35,226 nt of DNA from Cryobacterium sp. Y29 (GCF_002929825.1 NZ_PJJN01000021.1:1-35226), one strand, 5' to 3'. Shown: positions 8,228-17,111, counted from the first letter of the stretch. Notes: generated from the sequence alone by a model not told the origin. Numbers and translations are program-made.

Positions 8228-9321
8228 CAGAGCACCACCACCGAGCGCAGCACGTCGCCGCGTGCCATTTTCTCAAATGCAGCCTCGATTTCGCCGATGC
8301 CGATCTTTTCGCTGACGAATTCGTCAAGCGGTAGCCGCCCCTGCAGGTACAGGTCGGTCAGCATGGGAAAGTCGCGCTCCGGCAGGCAGTCGCCGTACCA
8401 GCTCGATTTGAGCGAGCCGCCGCGTCCGAAGACGTCGATGAGGGGAATTTCGAGCATCATTTCAGGGTTCGGCACCCCGACCAGCACGACCGTTCCGGCG
8501 AGGTCCCTGGCATAGAACGCCTGCCGCCAGGTTTCGGGACGACCGACCGCGTCGATGACGACGTTGGCGCCGAATCCGCCGGTCAGTGCCTGCACGGCTG
8601 CGACGACGCCAGCCTCATCCAGGTTCAACGAGTCGATGGCGTGCGTGGCCCCGAGCTGTTTGGCCTGGGCGAGCTTCTTGGGGTCGCGGTCGATGGCAAT
8701 GATGACGGATGCGCCAGCGAGGCGTGATCCCACAATCGCAGCATCCCCCACTCCGCCGCAGCCGATCACGGCCACCGAGTCGCCTCGGCTGACGTTGCCC
8801 GTGTTCATGGCCGCGCCGATGCCCGCCATGATGCCGCAGCCCAAGAGGCCGACGGCCGCGGGGTCGGCATCCGGATTCACCTTGGTGCACTGCTTGGCGT
8901 GCACGAGGGTCTTCTCGGCAAAAGCGCCGATGCCGAGGGCCGGGCTGAGCTCGGTGCCGTCGGTGAGGGTCATCTTCTGGGTGGCGTTGAAGGTGTTGAA
9001 GCAATACCAGGGTTGGGCCCGCTTACAGGCTCGACACTCGCCGCAGACGGCGCGCCAGTTGAGCACCACGAAGTCGCCGACCGCGACGTGCGTCACGCCT
9101 TCGCCGATGACGCTGACGCGCCCGGCGGCTTCATGCCCGAGCAAGAAGGGGAAGTCGTCATTGATGCCGCCCTCTTTGTAATGAAAGTCGGTATGGCAGA
9201 CGCCGCACGTTTCGATGTCCACGATGACTTCGCCTGGACCGGGATCAGGGATGACGATTTCGACCAGTTCGACTGGCGCGCCCTTCGAGCGGGCGATGAC
9301 GCCTGTGACTGTGGTGGACAT
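8227..9321 (-). CDS. mscR: S-(hydroxymethyl)mycothiol dehydrogenase (mycothiol-dependent formaldehyde dehydrogenase)
   Basis: 364 residues, a zinc-dependent medium-chain dehydrogenase. Catalytic zinc ligands are in CGVCHTD (Cys39) and LGHEAAG (His63, Glu64). The structural zinc site is Cys93, Cys96, Cys99 and Cys107. The Rossmann motif GCGGVG is at 187-192, with Asp211 placed for NAD. The sequence around [18 protein letters not shown] is typical of MscR (AdhE2-type) enzymes, which oxidise the formaldehyde-mycothiol adduct with NAD and also act as S-nitrosomycothiol reductase. This marks the host as a mycothiol producer, so an actinobacterium. An AGGAG ribosome binding site precedes the ATG at 9321. 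It is followed by the coupled MBL hydrolase. Its NO-detoxifying side activity is notable with nirK nearby, though nothing shows coregulation. Confidence 0.92.
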   Translation of the reverse strand: MSTTVTGVIARSKGAPVELVEIVIPDPGPGEVIVDIETCGVCHTDFHYKEGGINDDFPFLLGHEAAGRVSVIGEGVTHVAVGDFVVLNWRAVCGECRACKRAQPWYCFNTFNATQKMTLTDGTELSPALGIGAFAEKTLVHAKQCTKVNPDADPAAVGLLGCGIMAGIGAAMNTGNVSRGDSVAVIGCGGVGDAAIVGSRLAGASVIIAIDRDPKKLAQAKQLGATHAIDSLNLDEAGVVAAVQALTGGFGANVVIDAVGRPETWRQAFYARDLAGTVVLVGVPNPEMMLEIPLIDVFGRGGSLKSSWYGDCLPERDFPMLTDLYLQGRLPLDEFVSEKIGIGEIEAAFEKMARGDVLRSVVVL

Positions 9322-9413
9322 GGAGCTCCTCCGATCGAGGGGTGCCGGGTATGGCAGGGACGATTAACCTTATCGGAGGCGTGCGAGGGACGAACGCCCG
9401 CGGCCAGACCAGC

Positions 9414-10463
9414 TCACACCAACATCTCCATCGGGATCGCCGCGAACGCTCGCGTGACCAGCCGGGGTCTGATCATCTGGTACCGAGGCTGCAGTGACTC
9501 CGGCGCACCGTGCACTTGACCACCGAACTCGCCGGTCAGAAGACCAAGCACGCCCGCAGCGACCTCTCCCACCGACTGGTCCACGCTCGACAGCCCGATT
9601 GCAGCAGCAACGGGTGTGTTGTCGTAGCCCGTCACCGGAACCCGCTCAGGGTTGGCGATCATCGCCCCCAGGGCCAGCGAGTCGCTCGCGCAGAGAACCG
9701 CGTCCAGCGGCCCCGCCCTGCGTCGCAGGTCCTGCATCGCAGCGGTGCCCTCGGCTACACCATCGACGGTAACTGCCTCGAGTGCGATCAGATCAGCCTC
9801 GGTCACGTCGCCGCGTTCGCGCATCGCATCGTGCCAGCCGCGGCGCCGGTCATCGCCGGTATCGGCCGAGCTGGGCCAGCCAATGTAGCCGATACGCCGC
9901 GCGCCGGCATCCTGCGCCGCCCGCGTCGCCTCATACAACCCGGCCCAGCCGTCGACATCCACCCAGAGGTGCTGCGGATCGCTCACGTCGTCGGCCCCCC
10001 AGGGCCGCCCAAAGGTCACGAAGGCGATCTTGTTCTCGATCAACCACTTCGTGCGGGGGTCGCCAGCAAAAGTGGAAGTAAGCACGAAGCCGTCCACATC
10101 GGCCCCGTCGTTCAGGCGCTGCAACTGGATGATCTCGTCCTCGGGGCTGGTGGCGGTGAACAGCAACACCCGTAAACCCTGCTTGTCGGCCTGCTCGGTC
10201 AAAGCATGCAAAAAACGATCCAGCACAGACCCCGATATGCCGTCGATCATCGGATCCAGCCGAATGCCAATGGTGGAGCTGCGTCGGGTACGCAATCGCC
10301 GCGCCGAGGCGTGCGGGCGGTAGCCCAGCTGCGCGATCGCAGCCTCGACCCGTTCGCGCGTATCGGCGCGCACGATGCCGGGCGAGTTCATCACATTTGA
10401 AACGGTCTGGCGGGAAACGCCTGCCGCGAGTGCAACATCCGTCACCGTAGGCATCGAAGCCAT
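9414..10463 (-). CDS. LacI-family transcriptional regulator of the adjacent sugar-uptake operon
   Basis: 349 residues. The N-terminal LacI helix-turn-helix is clear (TVTDVALAAGVSRQTVSNVMN, residues about 6-27), followed by the hinge helix region YRPHASARRLRT. A periplasmic-binding-protein-like effector domain fills the rest (LRVLLFTATSPEDE, ALGAMIANPERVPVTGYDNTP, SSVDQSVGEVAAG). A GGGGAGG ribosome binding site precedes the ATG. The gene is divergent from the solute-binding-protein gene, and two ATCGAT-centred palindromes lie between them, so it very probably represses the sugar operon and possibly itself. The effector is presumably the transported sugar or a breakdown product; its identity cannot be read from sequence. 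Confidence 0.92.
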   Translation of the reverse strand: MASMPTVTDVALAAGVSRQTVSNVMNSPGIVRADTRERVEAAIAQLGYRPHASARRLRTRRSSTIGIRLDPMIDGISGSVLDRFLHALTEQADKQGLRVLLFTATSPEDEIIQLQRLNDGADVDGFVLTSTFAGDPRTKWLIENKIAFVTFGRPWGADDVSDPQHLWVDVDGWAGLYEATRAAQDAGARRIGYIGWPSSADTGDDRRRGWHDAMRERGDVTEADLIALEAVTVDGVAEGTAAMQDLRRRAGPLDAVLCASDSLALGAMIANPERVPVTGYDNTPVAAAIGLSSVDQSVGEVAAGVLGLLTGEFGGQVHGAPESLQPRYQMIRPRLVTRAFAAIPMEMLV

Positions 10464-10555
10464 TGTCGATCCTCCCCACGAACCTTCAGAATGTATCGAC
10501 CCATAATTGATTCTCCACAGGCTACCGCTTTTGCATTGGTTAAAGCCTCACTGTA

Positions 10556-10569
10556 TTGGATCGATCCAA
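10556..10569. promoter_or_regulatory. LacI operator O1 (TTGGATCGATCCAA)
   Basis: A perfect 14-base palindrome centred on ATCGAT in the gap between lacI and the solute-binding-protein gene. Its centre is exactly 21 bases from that of O2, two helical turns, so two dimers would sit on the same DNA face. Confidence 0.75.
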
Positions 10570-10574
10570 GAAAC

Positions 10575-10592
10575 TATTTGATCGATCAAATA
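10575..10592. promoter_or_regulatory. LacI operator O2 (TATTTGATCGATCAAATA)
   Basis: A perfect 18-base palindrome with the same TnGATCGATCnA core as O1. It contains the likely -35 hexamer of the sugar-operon promoter, so an occupied site would block RNA polymerase. Regulator identity is inferred from the adjacent lacI gene. Confidence 0.8.
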
Positions 10593-10606
10593 AAGTCAGC
10601 TACTGT
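10578..10606 (+). promoter_or_regulatory. Promoter of the sugar ABC operon
   Basis: TTGATC (-35, 10578-10583), a 17-base spacer and TACTGT (-10, 10601-10606). The -35 is inside operator O2. Transcription would begin near 10613, giving a leader of about 45 bases before the ATG at 10657. Confidence 0.5.
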
Positions 10607-10656
10607 GAACACCACACAAGATGTGCGCACCGTAGCGCGATAGAAGGAGCATCAAG

Positions 10657-11916
10657 ATGCAACGACGCAACTCCCGCTTGCTGATCAGCGCAGGTCTCAC
10701 CGTGGTCGGTGCCCTCACCCTCAGCGCGTGTGGTTCCGGATCCGGTTTTAGCAGTGACTCCGCCACCACCGGAGGCGAACTCACCAGCGACTCCTCCCAG
10801 GGTCTCTCGGTTCTAATCGGTTCAAGTGGGGACGCCGAGACCGCTGCCGTCAACGCCGCCGTGGCCGCCTGGTCCAAGACCTCCGGCACCAACGCCGAGG
10901 TCAGCGTCGCGAGCGACCTCAATCAGCAGCTCGCCCAGGGCTTCGCCGCGCAAAAGCCCGCCGACGTGTTCTACCTCTCAACAGATGCCCTCGCCGGGTA
11001 CGCGTCGAACGGCTCGCTGCTCGCCTACGGTGACAACCTGGCCAACAAAGACGACTTTTACCCCAGCCTGGTCAGTGCCTTCACCTATGACGGCGAGTTC
11101 TACTGCGCCCCGAAGGACTTTTCCACCCTGCAGCTCCTCATCAACACGGACCTCTGGGCCAAAGCCGGGCTCACGGACGCCGACATCCCCACCACCTGGG
11201 ACGAGCTCGCGACGGTGAGCGCAACGCTCACCACCGGCTCCCAGGTGGGCCTCGCCCTCGGCAGCGAATACGCCCGCCTGGGCGCGTTCATGGCCCAAGC
11301 CGGCGGCAGTCTGATGAACGAGGACAGCACCGAGGCCACCGCGAACAGCCCGGAGAATGTTGCGGGCCTCGAATACGCGCAGACGCTCCTCAACGACGGC
11401 GTGATGAGCTATGCCAGCGAGATCGGCGCAGGTTGGGGCGGCGAGGCGTTCGGAAAGCAGTTGTCCGCCATGACAATCGAGGGCAACTGGATCACCGGTG
11501 CAATGACGAACGACTTCCCCGACGTCAACTACACCGTGGCCGAACTGCCGGCAGGCCCAGAAGGCAAAGGCACCCTGCAGTTCACCAACTGCTGGGGCAT
11601 CGCCACCGACAGCCCCAACCAGACTGCGGCCCTGAACCTGGTGGAACAGCTCACCAGCAAGGACGCCCAACTGACCTTCTCTGAGGAGTTTGGCCCGATG
11701 CCCTCGATCATGTCGGCCGCCGCCGAGTGGAAGAGCGCCAACCCCGCCCTGATTCCGTTCCTGGACGGCGCGGACTATGCCCAGGGCGTGCCTATTGTGC
11801 AGGGCGCCGCGGATGTCGTGAGCGACCTGAACGCACAACTCGAGTCACTCAAAACCGGGAACGCGCAAGCAATCCTCGACTCCACGCAGAAGAACCTTCA
11901 AGCACTACTGAAGTAG
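10657..11916 (+). CDS. Sugar ABC transporter solute-binding lipoprotein (CUT1 type)
   Basis: 419 residues. It has a lipoprotein signal peptide: basic MQRRNSR, a hydrophobic core, and the lipobox LSAC with the lipidated cysteine at residue 25. The mature part is a family 1 extracellular sugar-binding protein (LSVLIGSSGD; KPADVFYLSTDALAGYASNGSLLAYGDNL; the late GPMPSIMSAAAEWKSANPALIPF), similar in layout to maltose/oligosaccharide binders. AGAAGGAG lies nine bases before the ATG. It is first in an operon with two permeases and a debranching-type glucosidase, which suggests an alpha-linked oligosaccharide as ligand. The exact sugar is unknown. Confidence 0.93.
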   Translation: MQRRNSRLLISAGLTVVGALTLSACGSGSGFSSDSATTGGELTSDSSQGLSVLIGSSGDAETAAVNAAVAAWSKTSGTNAEVSVASDLNQQLAQGFAAQKPADVFYLSTDALAGYASNGSLLAYGDNLANKDDFYPSLVSAFTYDGEFYCAPKDFSTLQLLINTDLWAKAGLTDADIPTTWDELATVSATLTTGSQVGLALGSEYARLGAFMAQAGGSLMNEDSTEATANSPENVAGLEYAQTLLNDGVMSYASEIGAGWGGEAFGKQLSAMTIEGNWITGAMTNDFPDVNYTVAELPAGPEGKGTLQFTNCWGIATDSPNQTAALNLVEQLTSKDAQLTFSEEFGPMPSIMSAAAEWKSANPALIPFLDGADYAQGVPIVQGAADVVSDLNAQLESLKTGNAQAILDSTQKNLQALLK

Positions 11917-11920
11917 CCCC

Positions 11921-13015
11921 ATGTCGATGCCTGCACGCACGCCTCGCCGCTCCGGTATCCGGGGCGGTGAGGCCGCCTCGGGGTGGCTGTTCACAGCCCC
12001 GATGATCATCCTGCTCGGGATGTTTTTGGTCATCCCAGTGCTGATGGCCCTCTGGGTCAGTTTCTCCGACTGGAACGGTCGCGGCAGTCCTTTTTCCGGC
12101 TCCGTTGCTTTTGTGGGCTTGGACAATTATTCCGCTCTGGTCGGCGGCGGCGGCCTCGCCGAACAGGACTTCGGCACGGCGTTGCGTAACAACGCCTGGT
12201 ACGTCCTTTTAGTCGTACCGATCCAGACGACGCTGTCCCTGTTCCTGGCCGTTTTGGTCAACCGGCAGATCTTGCGCGGCCGCGGCTTCTTCCGCACCGC
12301 GTTCTACTTCCCGTCGGTCACCAGTTCTGTGGCCATCACGGTGCTGTGGCTGTTCCTGTTCAGCGCCAGTGGCGCTGTCAACAAACTGCTCTCCTTCATC
12401 GGCGTCAACGGACCGAACTGGTTCAACGACCCCAGCGGAGTGCTGCACAACATCTTCGAGGCGTTGGGCGTTGAGACGGGCCCGGCCGTCCTCACCGGCA
12501 ACTCGTTCCTCGGTATCTCGTTCTGGGAATGGCTGGCCGGGCCATCCGTTGCCATGAGCGCCTTCATTTTAATGGCCGTGTTCACCACCAGCGGCACGTT
12601 CATGCTGTTGTTCATCGCCGCACTGCAGAACCTCAGCGGAGATGTCGTCGAGGCCGCCGTAATGGACGGCGCCAACGGTTGGCAACGATTCTGGCAAGTC
12701 ACCCTCCCCCAACTACGGCCGACCCTGTTCACCGTGCTCACTCTCGGCCTGATCGGTGCCTGGCAGGTCTTCGACCAGATCTATACCGGCACCCAGGGCG
12801 GGCCAGGCAAGACCACGCTCACCCCGGCCTATCTCTCCTACCAGGCCGCCTTCACCAACCAGGCCTGGGGCCAGGGCGCCGCGATCGCGTTCATCCTGTT
12901 CGTGATCATCGTGGTCTTCACCCTGTTTCAACGGTGGCTACTGGCCGAACGCGCCGTCTCCGCCCGGCGGATGCGCTGGTACCTGCAAACCCCGACCTCC
13001 GGAGGTTCCAAATGA
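11921..13015 (+). CDS. Sugar ABC transporter permease, MalF-like
   Basis: 364 residues with six or more membrane helices, beginning with GWLFTAPMIILLGMFLVIPVLMALWVSF, typical of MalF-type CUT1 permeases. The cytoplasmic EAA loop that docks the ATPase is visible as VVEAAVMDGANGWQRFWQVTLPQLRP. The predicted start ATG (11921) is four bases after the binding-protein stop with no strong ribosome binding site of its own, consistent with translational coupling; ATG 11927 is an alternative start. The end overlaps the next gene by four bases (ATGA). It forms the transmembrane channel with the following MalG-like subunit. Confidence 0.93.
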   Translation: MSMPARTPRRSGIRGGEAASGWLFTAPMIILLGMFLVIPVLMALWVSFSDWNGRGSPFSGSVAFVGLDNYSALVGGGGLAEQDFGTALRNNAWYVLLVVPIQTTLSLFLAVLVNRQILRGRGFFRTAFYFPSVTSSVAITVLWLFLFSASGAVNKLLSFIGVNGPNWFNDPSGVLHNIFEALGVETGPAVLTGNSFLGISFWEWLAGPSVAMSAFILMAVFTTSGTFMLLFIAALQNLSGDVVEAAVMDGANGWQRFWQVTLPQLRPTLFTVLTLGLIGAWQVFDQIYTGTQGGPGKTTLTPAYLSYQAAFTNQAWGQGAAIAFILFVIIVVFTLFQRWLLAERAVSARRMRWYLQTPTSGGSK

Positions 13016-13920
13016 CCACCACCGTGAGAAACCGCATGCGCCCCAGCACCGCCTCCCAGCGACTGCGCAACCTGAGCCGGCCGCAGCTACCCACCAGCGC
13101 GATCGCCGGCCGGTCGCTGCTCTACGCGATCCTGATCGTGCTCGCGATGATCTACATCGCTCCCTTCCTCGTGCAGGTCGCCACCTCCTTCAAAACGGAT
13201 GTCGAAGCAGCCACCAATCCCATCTCACTGCTGCCGCAGACCTGGTCGACGTCCGCGTACGAGAGGTTGTTCCTCAACTCGGACTTCCCGATCTGGTTCC
13301 AGAACTCCGCAATCGTCACGGTCTTCGTCACGCTCGGCCGCGTGTTCTTCAATTCTTTGGCCGGCTATGCCCTGGCCCGGCTGCATTTTCGAGGCCGCAA
13401 TGTGATCTTCGCGCTGCTCATCGCTGTGATGAGCGTGCCCGGGGTGGTGCTGCTGATTCCCAAGTTCCTGGTGATCAACCAACTCGGCATCTACGACACC
13501 TATGTGGCCATGATCGTGCCGCTGCTCACCGACGCCGCGGGCGTCTTCATCATGAAGAACTTCTTCGAATCGATCCCGGCAAGCGTCGAAGAGCAAGCAC
13601 GCATCGACGGGGCAGGCAACTTCCGAGTGTTCTGGTCGATCGTGCTACCGATGGCCCGGCCGGCCCTGGTCACGATCATCATCCTGTCGTTTCAGGGCTC
13701 CTGGAATGAGCTGTCGCACTTCATCGTGGCCACGCAATCACCCGAATTGACCACACTCACCAAGGGGGTGGCCTCGCTGGCCTCCGGGCAGCTGAGCCAG
13801 GGCACCCAATACCCGCTCAAGCTCGCCGCGGCGGCAATCATGACCATCCCGGTCGCGGTGATGTTCTTCATCTTCCAAAAACGCATCATGAACACCACCG
13901 ACGGCGCCGTGAAGGAGTAG
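13012..13920 (+). CDS. Sugar ABC transporter permease, MalG-like
   Basis: 302 residues from the ATG at 13012, preceded by GGAGG and overlapping the previous stop by four bases; the frame is open much further upstream but that part lies inside the first permease gene. Helix 1 is LLYAILIVLAMIYIAPFLVQVATSF. The EAA loop is SVEEQARIDGAGNFRVFWSIVLPMARPALVTI, the docking motif for the nucleotide-binding subunit. No ATPase gene occurs in this operon, so a shared MsiK-type ATPase encoded elsewhere is expected, as is usual for actinobacterial CUT1 systems. Confidence 0.93.
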   Translation: MTTTVRNRMRPSTASQRLRNLSRPQLPTSAIAGRSLLYAILIVLAMIYIAPFLVQVATSFKTDVEAATNPISLLPQTWSTSAYERLFLNSDFPIWFQNSAIVTVFVTLGRVFFNSLAGYALARLHFRGRNVIFALLIAVMSVPGVVLLIPKFLVINQLGIYDTYVAMIVPLLTDAAGVFIMKNFFESIPASVEEQARIDGAGNFRVFWSIVLPMARPALVTIIILSFQGSWNELSHFIVATQSPELTTLTKGVASLASGQLSQGTQYPLKLAAAAIMTIPVAVMFFIFQKRIMNTTDGAVKE

Positions 13921-13981
13921 TCGGCGCCCTTTGTTTTTTCCCCCAGATCGCACCACAACACCTAGGAGTCGTACCTCACTC

Positions 13982-16012
13982 ATGCTCTCTCACCCTGTCC
14001 AGCCGTTGCTCCATAATTCCGCCATTGTTTTGGCCGCTCCAACCCAGGCATGGTCTGGGTCCGACGGACGCACGACGCTTCCTATCCATGGCCTGTACCA
14101 CTCCGACACCCGTGTCCTCTCCGGCTGGAGCCTGCGGGTCGGCGGGTCTGCGGGCGAGCCGATCGGCTCAGCTGCTCGCGGCGCTGGCGAGATGACGTTC
14201 AGTGCGCTGCTGCGCCACCTTGACGACCGCACCGCCGACCCGCGGTTGCGACTGGAGGTTACCCGCAGGGTCACGGCCGGCCACCTGACCGAGAGCATCA
14301 CTCTTATTTCCGGACTGCAACACGCGATTGACACGACTGTTTCCGTGCGCCTGGTTCCCGATTTCGCGGATATGCAGATCGTCAAAGCCGGCCTTGGTGG
14401 CGGCGCTGCGCAGGTCACGTCTGGGACAGCCGATCTACCCGAGGCCCCGGTCATCACCGTGAAAGAGACGGGCACCGGCATCCATCTAGCCACCCCGACC
14501 GTAGCCGCTCTGGTGAGCCTGAGCGACTACGGTGTGCCGAGCACAGCGGCCACAGAAGTTGGCGGTGACTGGTCGGTCACTGTTCCCGCCCGCGGCAGCG
14601 TCACCGTGCAGTGGACGATCGACATCGAGCACTCAACGACCGTGGTGCAGGCGGCCTCGGGTCTGCCTGAGTGGGCCGGAGTATCGGTGAGCTCCGGCGA
14701 CGCACGCCTGGACCGCTGGGTGCAGCGCGCACTCGACGACCTCTCCGGCCTGCGAATGGCAACGACGGCGCGGCCGGATGAGCCCTTCCTCGCCGCCGGC
14801 GCCCCTTGGTTCTTCACCCTGTTCGGCCGGGACTCACTCTGGGCTGCCCGGTTCCTGCTCCCCCTCGGCACCGAGCTCGCGGCCTCCACCCTACGGTTGC
14901 TCGCCCAGCTGCAGGGCACCCGGAACAACGCCGAGACTGCGGAACAGCCTGGCAAAATCATGCACGAGCTGCGGCCCGCCGCGTTCACGATCCTCGGCGA
15001 AGACGTGTCGCTGCCGCCGCTCTACTACGGCACCGTCGACGCCACTCCCCTGTGGGTCTGCCTGTTGGCCGACGCCCACCGCTGGGGCATGGCCGATGCC
15101 GAGGTCGAGGCCCTCATGCCACACCTCGAGGCGGCTCTGGGTTGGATGCGCGACTTCGGCGACAGCGACGGTGACGGATTTCTCGAGTACGTCGACAGCA
15201 CCGGGCACGGGCTCGCCAACCAGGGCTGGAAGGACTCCGGTGACTCCATCCAGTGGCGTGACGGAAGCCTTGCCGCTGGACCTATCGCTCTTTGCGAGGT
15301 CCAGGCCTACGCCTACCAAGCCGCGATCGATGGCGCCGACCTGCTCGACGCATTCAACCGGCCCGGTGGCGACACCTGGCGCGCCTGGGCCGAGGAACTC
15401 AAGACCCGGTTCCGCCAGTCGTTCTGGATCGAGTCCCCGCAGGGCCGTTACCCGGCTGTGGCCTTGGACGCGTTCAAGCGCCCGGTCGACACCGTCACCA
15501 GCAACATCGGTCACCTCCTCGGCACGGGCCTGCTCTCCGCCGAAGAGTCCGCCCTCGTCGCTGCCCGTCTGGTCTCTCCCGAACTCAACTCCGGCTACGG
15601 CCTTCGCACAATGTCCACCGACTCGGCCGGGTACTGGCCGGTGAGCTACCACGGCGGCTCGGTCTGGACCCACGACACCGCGATTGCCATCGCCGGGCTC
15701 GGCCGCGCCGGCTTCGGAGCCGAGGCAGGTGTTTTGATCACCGGTCTGCTCGCAGCGGCCGAGTCGTTTGACTACCGGATGCCCGAACTCCACTCCGGCG
15801 ACGCCTCCACTACTGTTACCGCGGCGGGTTCCTACCCCGCCGCCTGCCGCCCGCAGGCCTGGTCCGCGGCGGCCGCAGTGTCCGTGCTCAGCACCGTGCT
15901 CGGCCTCGAACCGGACTCGGTGACGGGCGAGGTGACTTCCACTCCGATCAGCCCCGCCATCGTCGGAAACGTCACGCTGAATGGTCTAACCGCCACTCTC
16001 CGAGTCAGCTGA
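13982..16012 (+). CDS. Glycogen-debranching-type amylo-alpha-1,6-glucosidase
   Basis: 676 residues from ATG 13982, which follows AGGAG at 13964-13968; a TTG at 13931 in the same frame would add 17 residues of low complexity and is less likely. The N-terminal part (HGLYHSDTRVLSGWSL onward, to about residue 230) matches the bacterial debranching-enzyme N-terminal beta domain. The rest is an alpha/alpha toroid with FTLFGRDSLWAARFLLPLG, GTRNNAETAEQPGKIMHELR, DSGDSIQWRDG and SYHGGSVWTHDTAIAI, the conserved blocks of this glucosidase family. It lies 61 bases after the permease and shares its operon, so it likely trims branched alpha-glucan fragments brought in by the transporter. A strong terminator follows. 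Substrate linkage is inferred. Confidence 0.88.
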   Translation: MLSHPVQPLLHNSAIVLAAPTQAWSGSDGRTTLPIHGLYHSDTRVLSGWSLRVGGSAGEPIGSAARGAGEMTFSALLRHLDDRTADPRLRLEVTRRVTAGHLTESITLISGLQHAIDTTVSVRLVPDFADMQIVKAGLGGGAAQVTSGTADLPEAPVITVKETGTGIHLATPTVAALVSLSDYGVPSTAATEVGGDWSVTVPARGSVTVQWTIDIEHSTTVVQAASGLPEWAGVSVSSGDARLDRWVQRALDDLSGLRMATTARPDEPFLAAGAPWFFTLFGRDSLWAARFLLPLGTELAASTLRLLAQLQGTRNNAETAEQPGKIMHELRPAAFTILGEDVSLPPLYYGTVDATPLWVCLLADAHRWGMADAEVEALMPHLEAALGWMRDFGDSDGDGFLEYVDSTGHGLANQGWKDSGDSIQWRDGSLAAGPIALCEVQAYAYQAAIDGADLLDAFNRPGGDTWRAWAEELKTRFRQSFWIESPQGRYPAVALDAFKRPVDTVTSNIGHLLGTGLLSAEESALVAARLVSPELNSGYGLRTMSTDSAGYWPVSYHGGSVWTHDTAIAIAGLGRAGFGAEAGVLITGLLAAAESFDYRMPELHSGDASTTVTAAGSYPAACRPQAWSAAAAVSVLSTVLGLEPDSVTGEVTSTPISPAIVGNVTLNGLTATLRVS

Positions 16013-16076
16013 GGATGCCCTCGCTCACCCTGTCAGCGGGTCGGCCGATGACGGTAACCATGTCAACGTCCTGATG

Positions 16077-16110
16077 AAAGCCCCGCCGGAATCCTCCGGT
16101 GGGGCTTTTT
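16077..16110 (+). terminator. Rho-independent terminator of the sugar operon
   Basis: A GC-rich stem AAAGCCCC-CCGGA / TCCGG-TGGGGCTTT with a short loop, followed by a T run. It lies 64 bases after the glucosidase stop. Confidence 0.9.
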
Positions 16111-16306
16111 CACACCCCAAATCGTCTCCGGATATGACGCGGTCATCGTCAAAAACGCGACGGGTGACAATCCATGATCGCCGACCGAATCCAGCCCTAA
16201 AATCGCTCGACGACACTCAGTGCGTCCACCCAGCATGCCGTGAGCAAATGCGACGAGCGCTGATGAAATGTAGTCGAAACGAGCAACAATTTGTGAGGCG
16301 TCAGGT

Positions 16307-16786
16307 GTGCTCGTGAACATACCGCGGGCTTCGGCCGGGAGCCTCAAAGCCTGGCTCCTACAAGACAGTGGAGACCGGCAGGGTGTCCAGGTGGGCCCCC
16401 ACGCGGCCACGGCCGACAAGACGCATTCATGGTGGCGTGTGATGTGCCTGACCGGTGTCGACTATTTCTCCACGTTGGGTTATCAGCCGGCGATCGCGGC
16501 TCTAGCCGCGGGACTACTCTCGCCCATCGCCACCGTCATGCTGCTCGCCCTCACCCTGTTCGGTGCTTTGCCGGTGTACCGGCGGGTGGCTGCCGAAAGC
16601 TTCCGCGGATCCGGCTCCATTCATATGCTGAAAAAACTGCTGCCGTGGTGGTCCGGCAAGATCTTCGTGCTGGTTCTGCTCGGATTCGCTGCGACGGACT
16701 TCATGATCACCATCACCCTGTCGGCGGCCGACGCCACGGCTCACGCAATTGAGAATCCGTTTACACCACCTCGGCAGCAGGTATGA
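16307..16786 (+). pseudogene. APC-type amino acid transporter, truncated N-terminal fragment
   Basis: About 159 codons from GTG 16307 (GAGG upstream). After a 40-residue polar leader comes [29 protein letters not shown], a helix pair around [20 protein letters not shown], the [19 protein letters not shown] loop and [25 protein letters not shown]. These are the opening blocks of the large (roughly 650-residue) actinobacterial APC-superfamily transporter. Similarity stops right after HAIENPF, and a short unrelated tail leads to a stop. At least three quarters of the gene is missing and is not elsewhere in the window. The break marks the left edge of a transposon-rich stretch. It cannot be a working transporter. 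Confidence 0.75.
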
Positions 16787-16919
16787 CGGTCACGTATTGG
16801 GAATCTCCCAACGGTGGGCACGTGCTTTCTGCCCTCACTGACGGTCTCCACGAGGCATTCGCCGTGCTCTACCCGCGGCTCGGGCTCGCGCCGCCCACCG
16901 GTTGATACGGCGGGCTTCA
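16787..16919. other. Junction between transporter fragment and IS3 remnant; unassigned
   Basis: A short frame here (16783-16908, plus strand) reads TVTYWESPNGGHVLSALTDG and ends LGLAPPTG, and looks protein-like but is too short to name. It could be the last codons of a lost gene joined here by deletion. No RNA gene or terminator was seen. Confidence 0.3.
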
Positions 16920-17111
16920 TCAGGATCGTTGCAGCGGCGCTCCGTTTCGGTCACCATGAGCCTTGCGATACTGGCCCAGCCAGCTGCGCAGCGCCTCGGA
17001 GCCGGCACCGTGCGCGGTGGCGACGTCCTTGATCGGTTTGGACGTGTCGATCACCTCACGCCACAACACGCTTTTGGACTCCTGGGCGAAACGCCTGCGT
17101 ACTGCGGTCAT
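16920..17111 (-). pseudogene. IS3-family transposase OrfA remnant
   Basis: About 63 codons from ATG 17111: MTAVRRRFAQESKSVLWREV followed by IDTSKPIKDVATAHGAGSEALRSWLGQYRKAHGD. This is the N-terminal helix-turn-helix of an IS3-type OrfA (usual form RRRYSQEFK...REV...PIKDVA...LRNWL). The match ends near KAHGD and the frame runs into unrelated sequence and a stop. No OrfB with its DDE domain is present, so the element is dead. It abuts the truncated APC transporter and may mark the old insertion that broke it. Confidence 0.75.

Noticed and set aside
10978..11838. 286-codon minus-strand frame within the solute-binding-protein gene
   Set aside because: No start signal or domain; the plus strand encodes a lipoprotein with clear family features.
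13931..13981. Extension of the glucosidase to TTG 13931
   Set aside because: The added residues (FFPPDRTTTPRSRTSL) are unlike the family start, and AGGAG supports ATG 13982.
16111..16306. Possible c-di-AMP (ydaO) riboswitch before the APC transporter fragment, prompted by a GACCGAATCC-like string
   Set aside because: The paired elements and conserved core of that riboswitch could not be traced; one short string is not enough.
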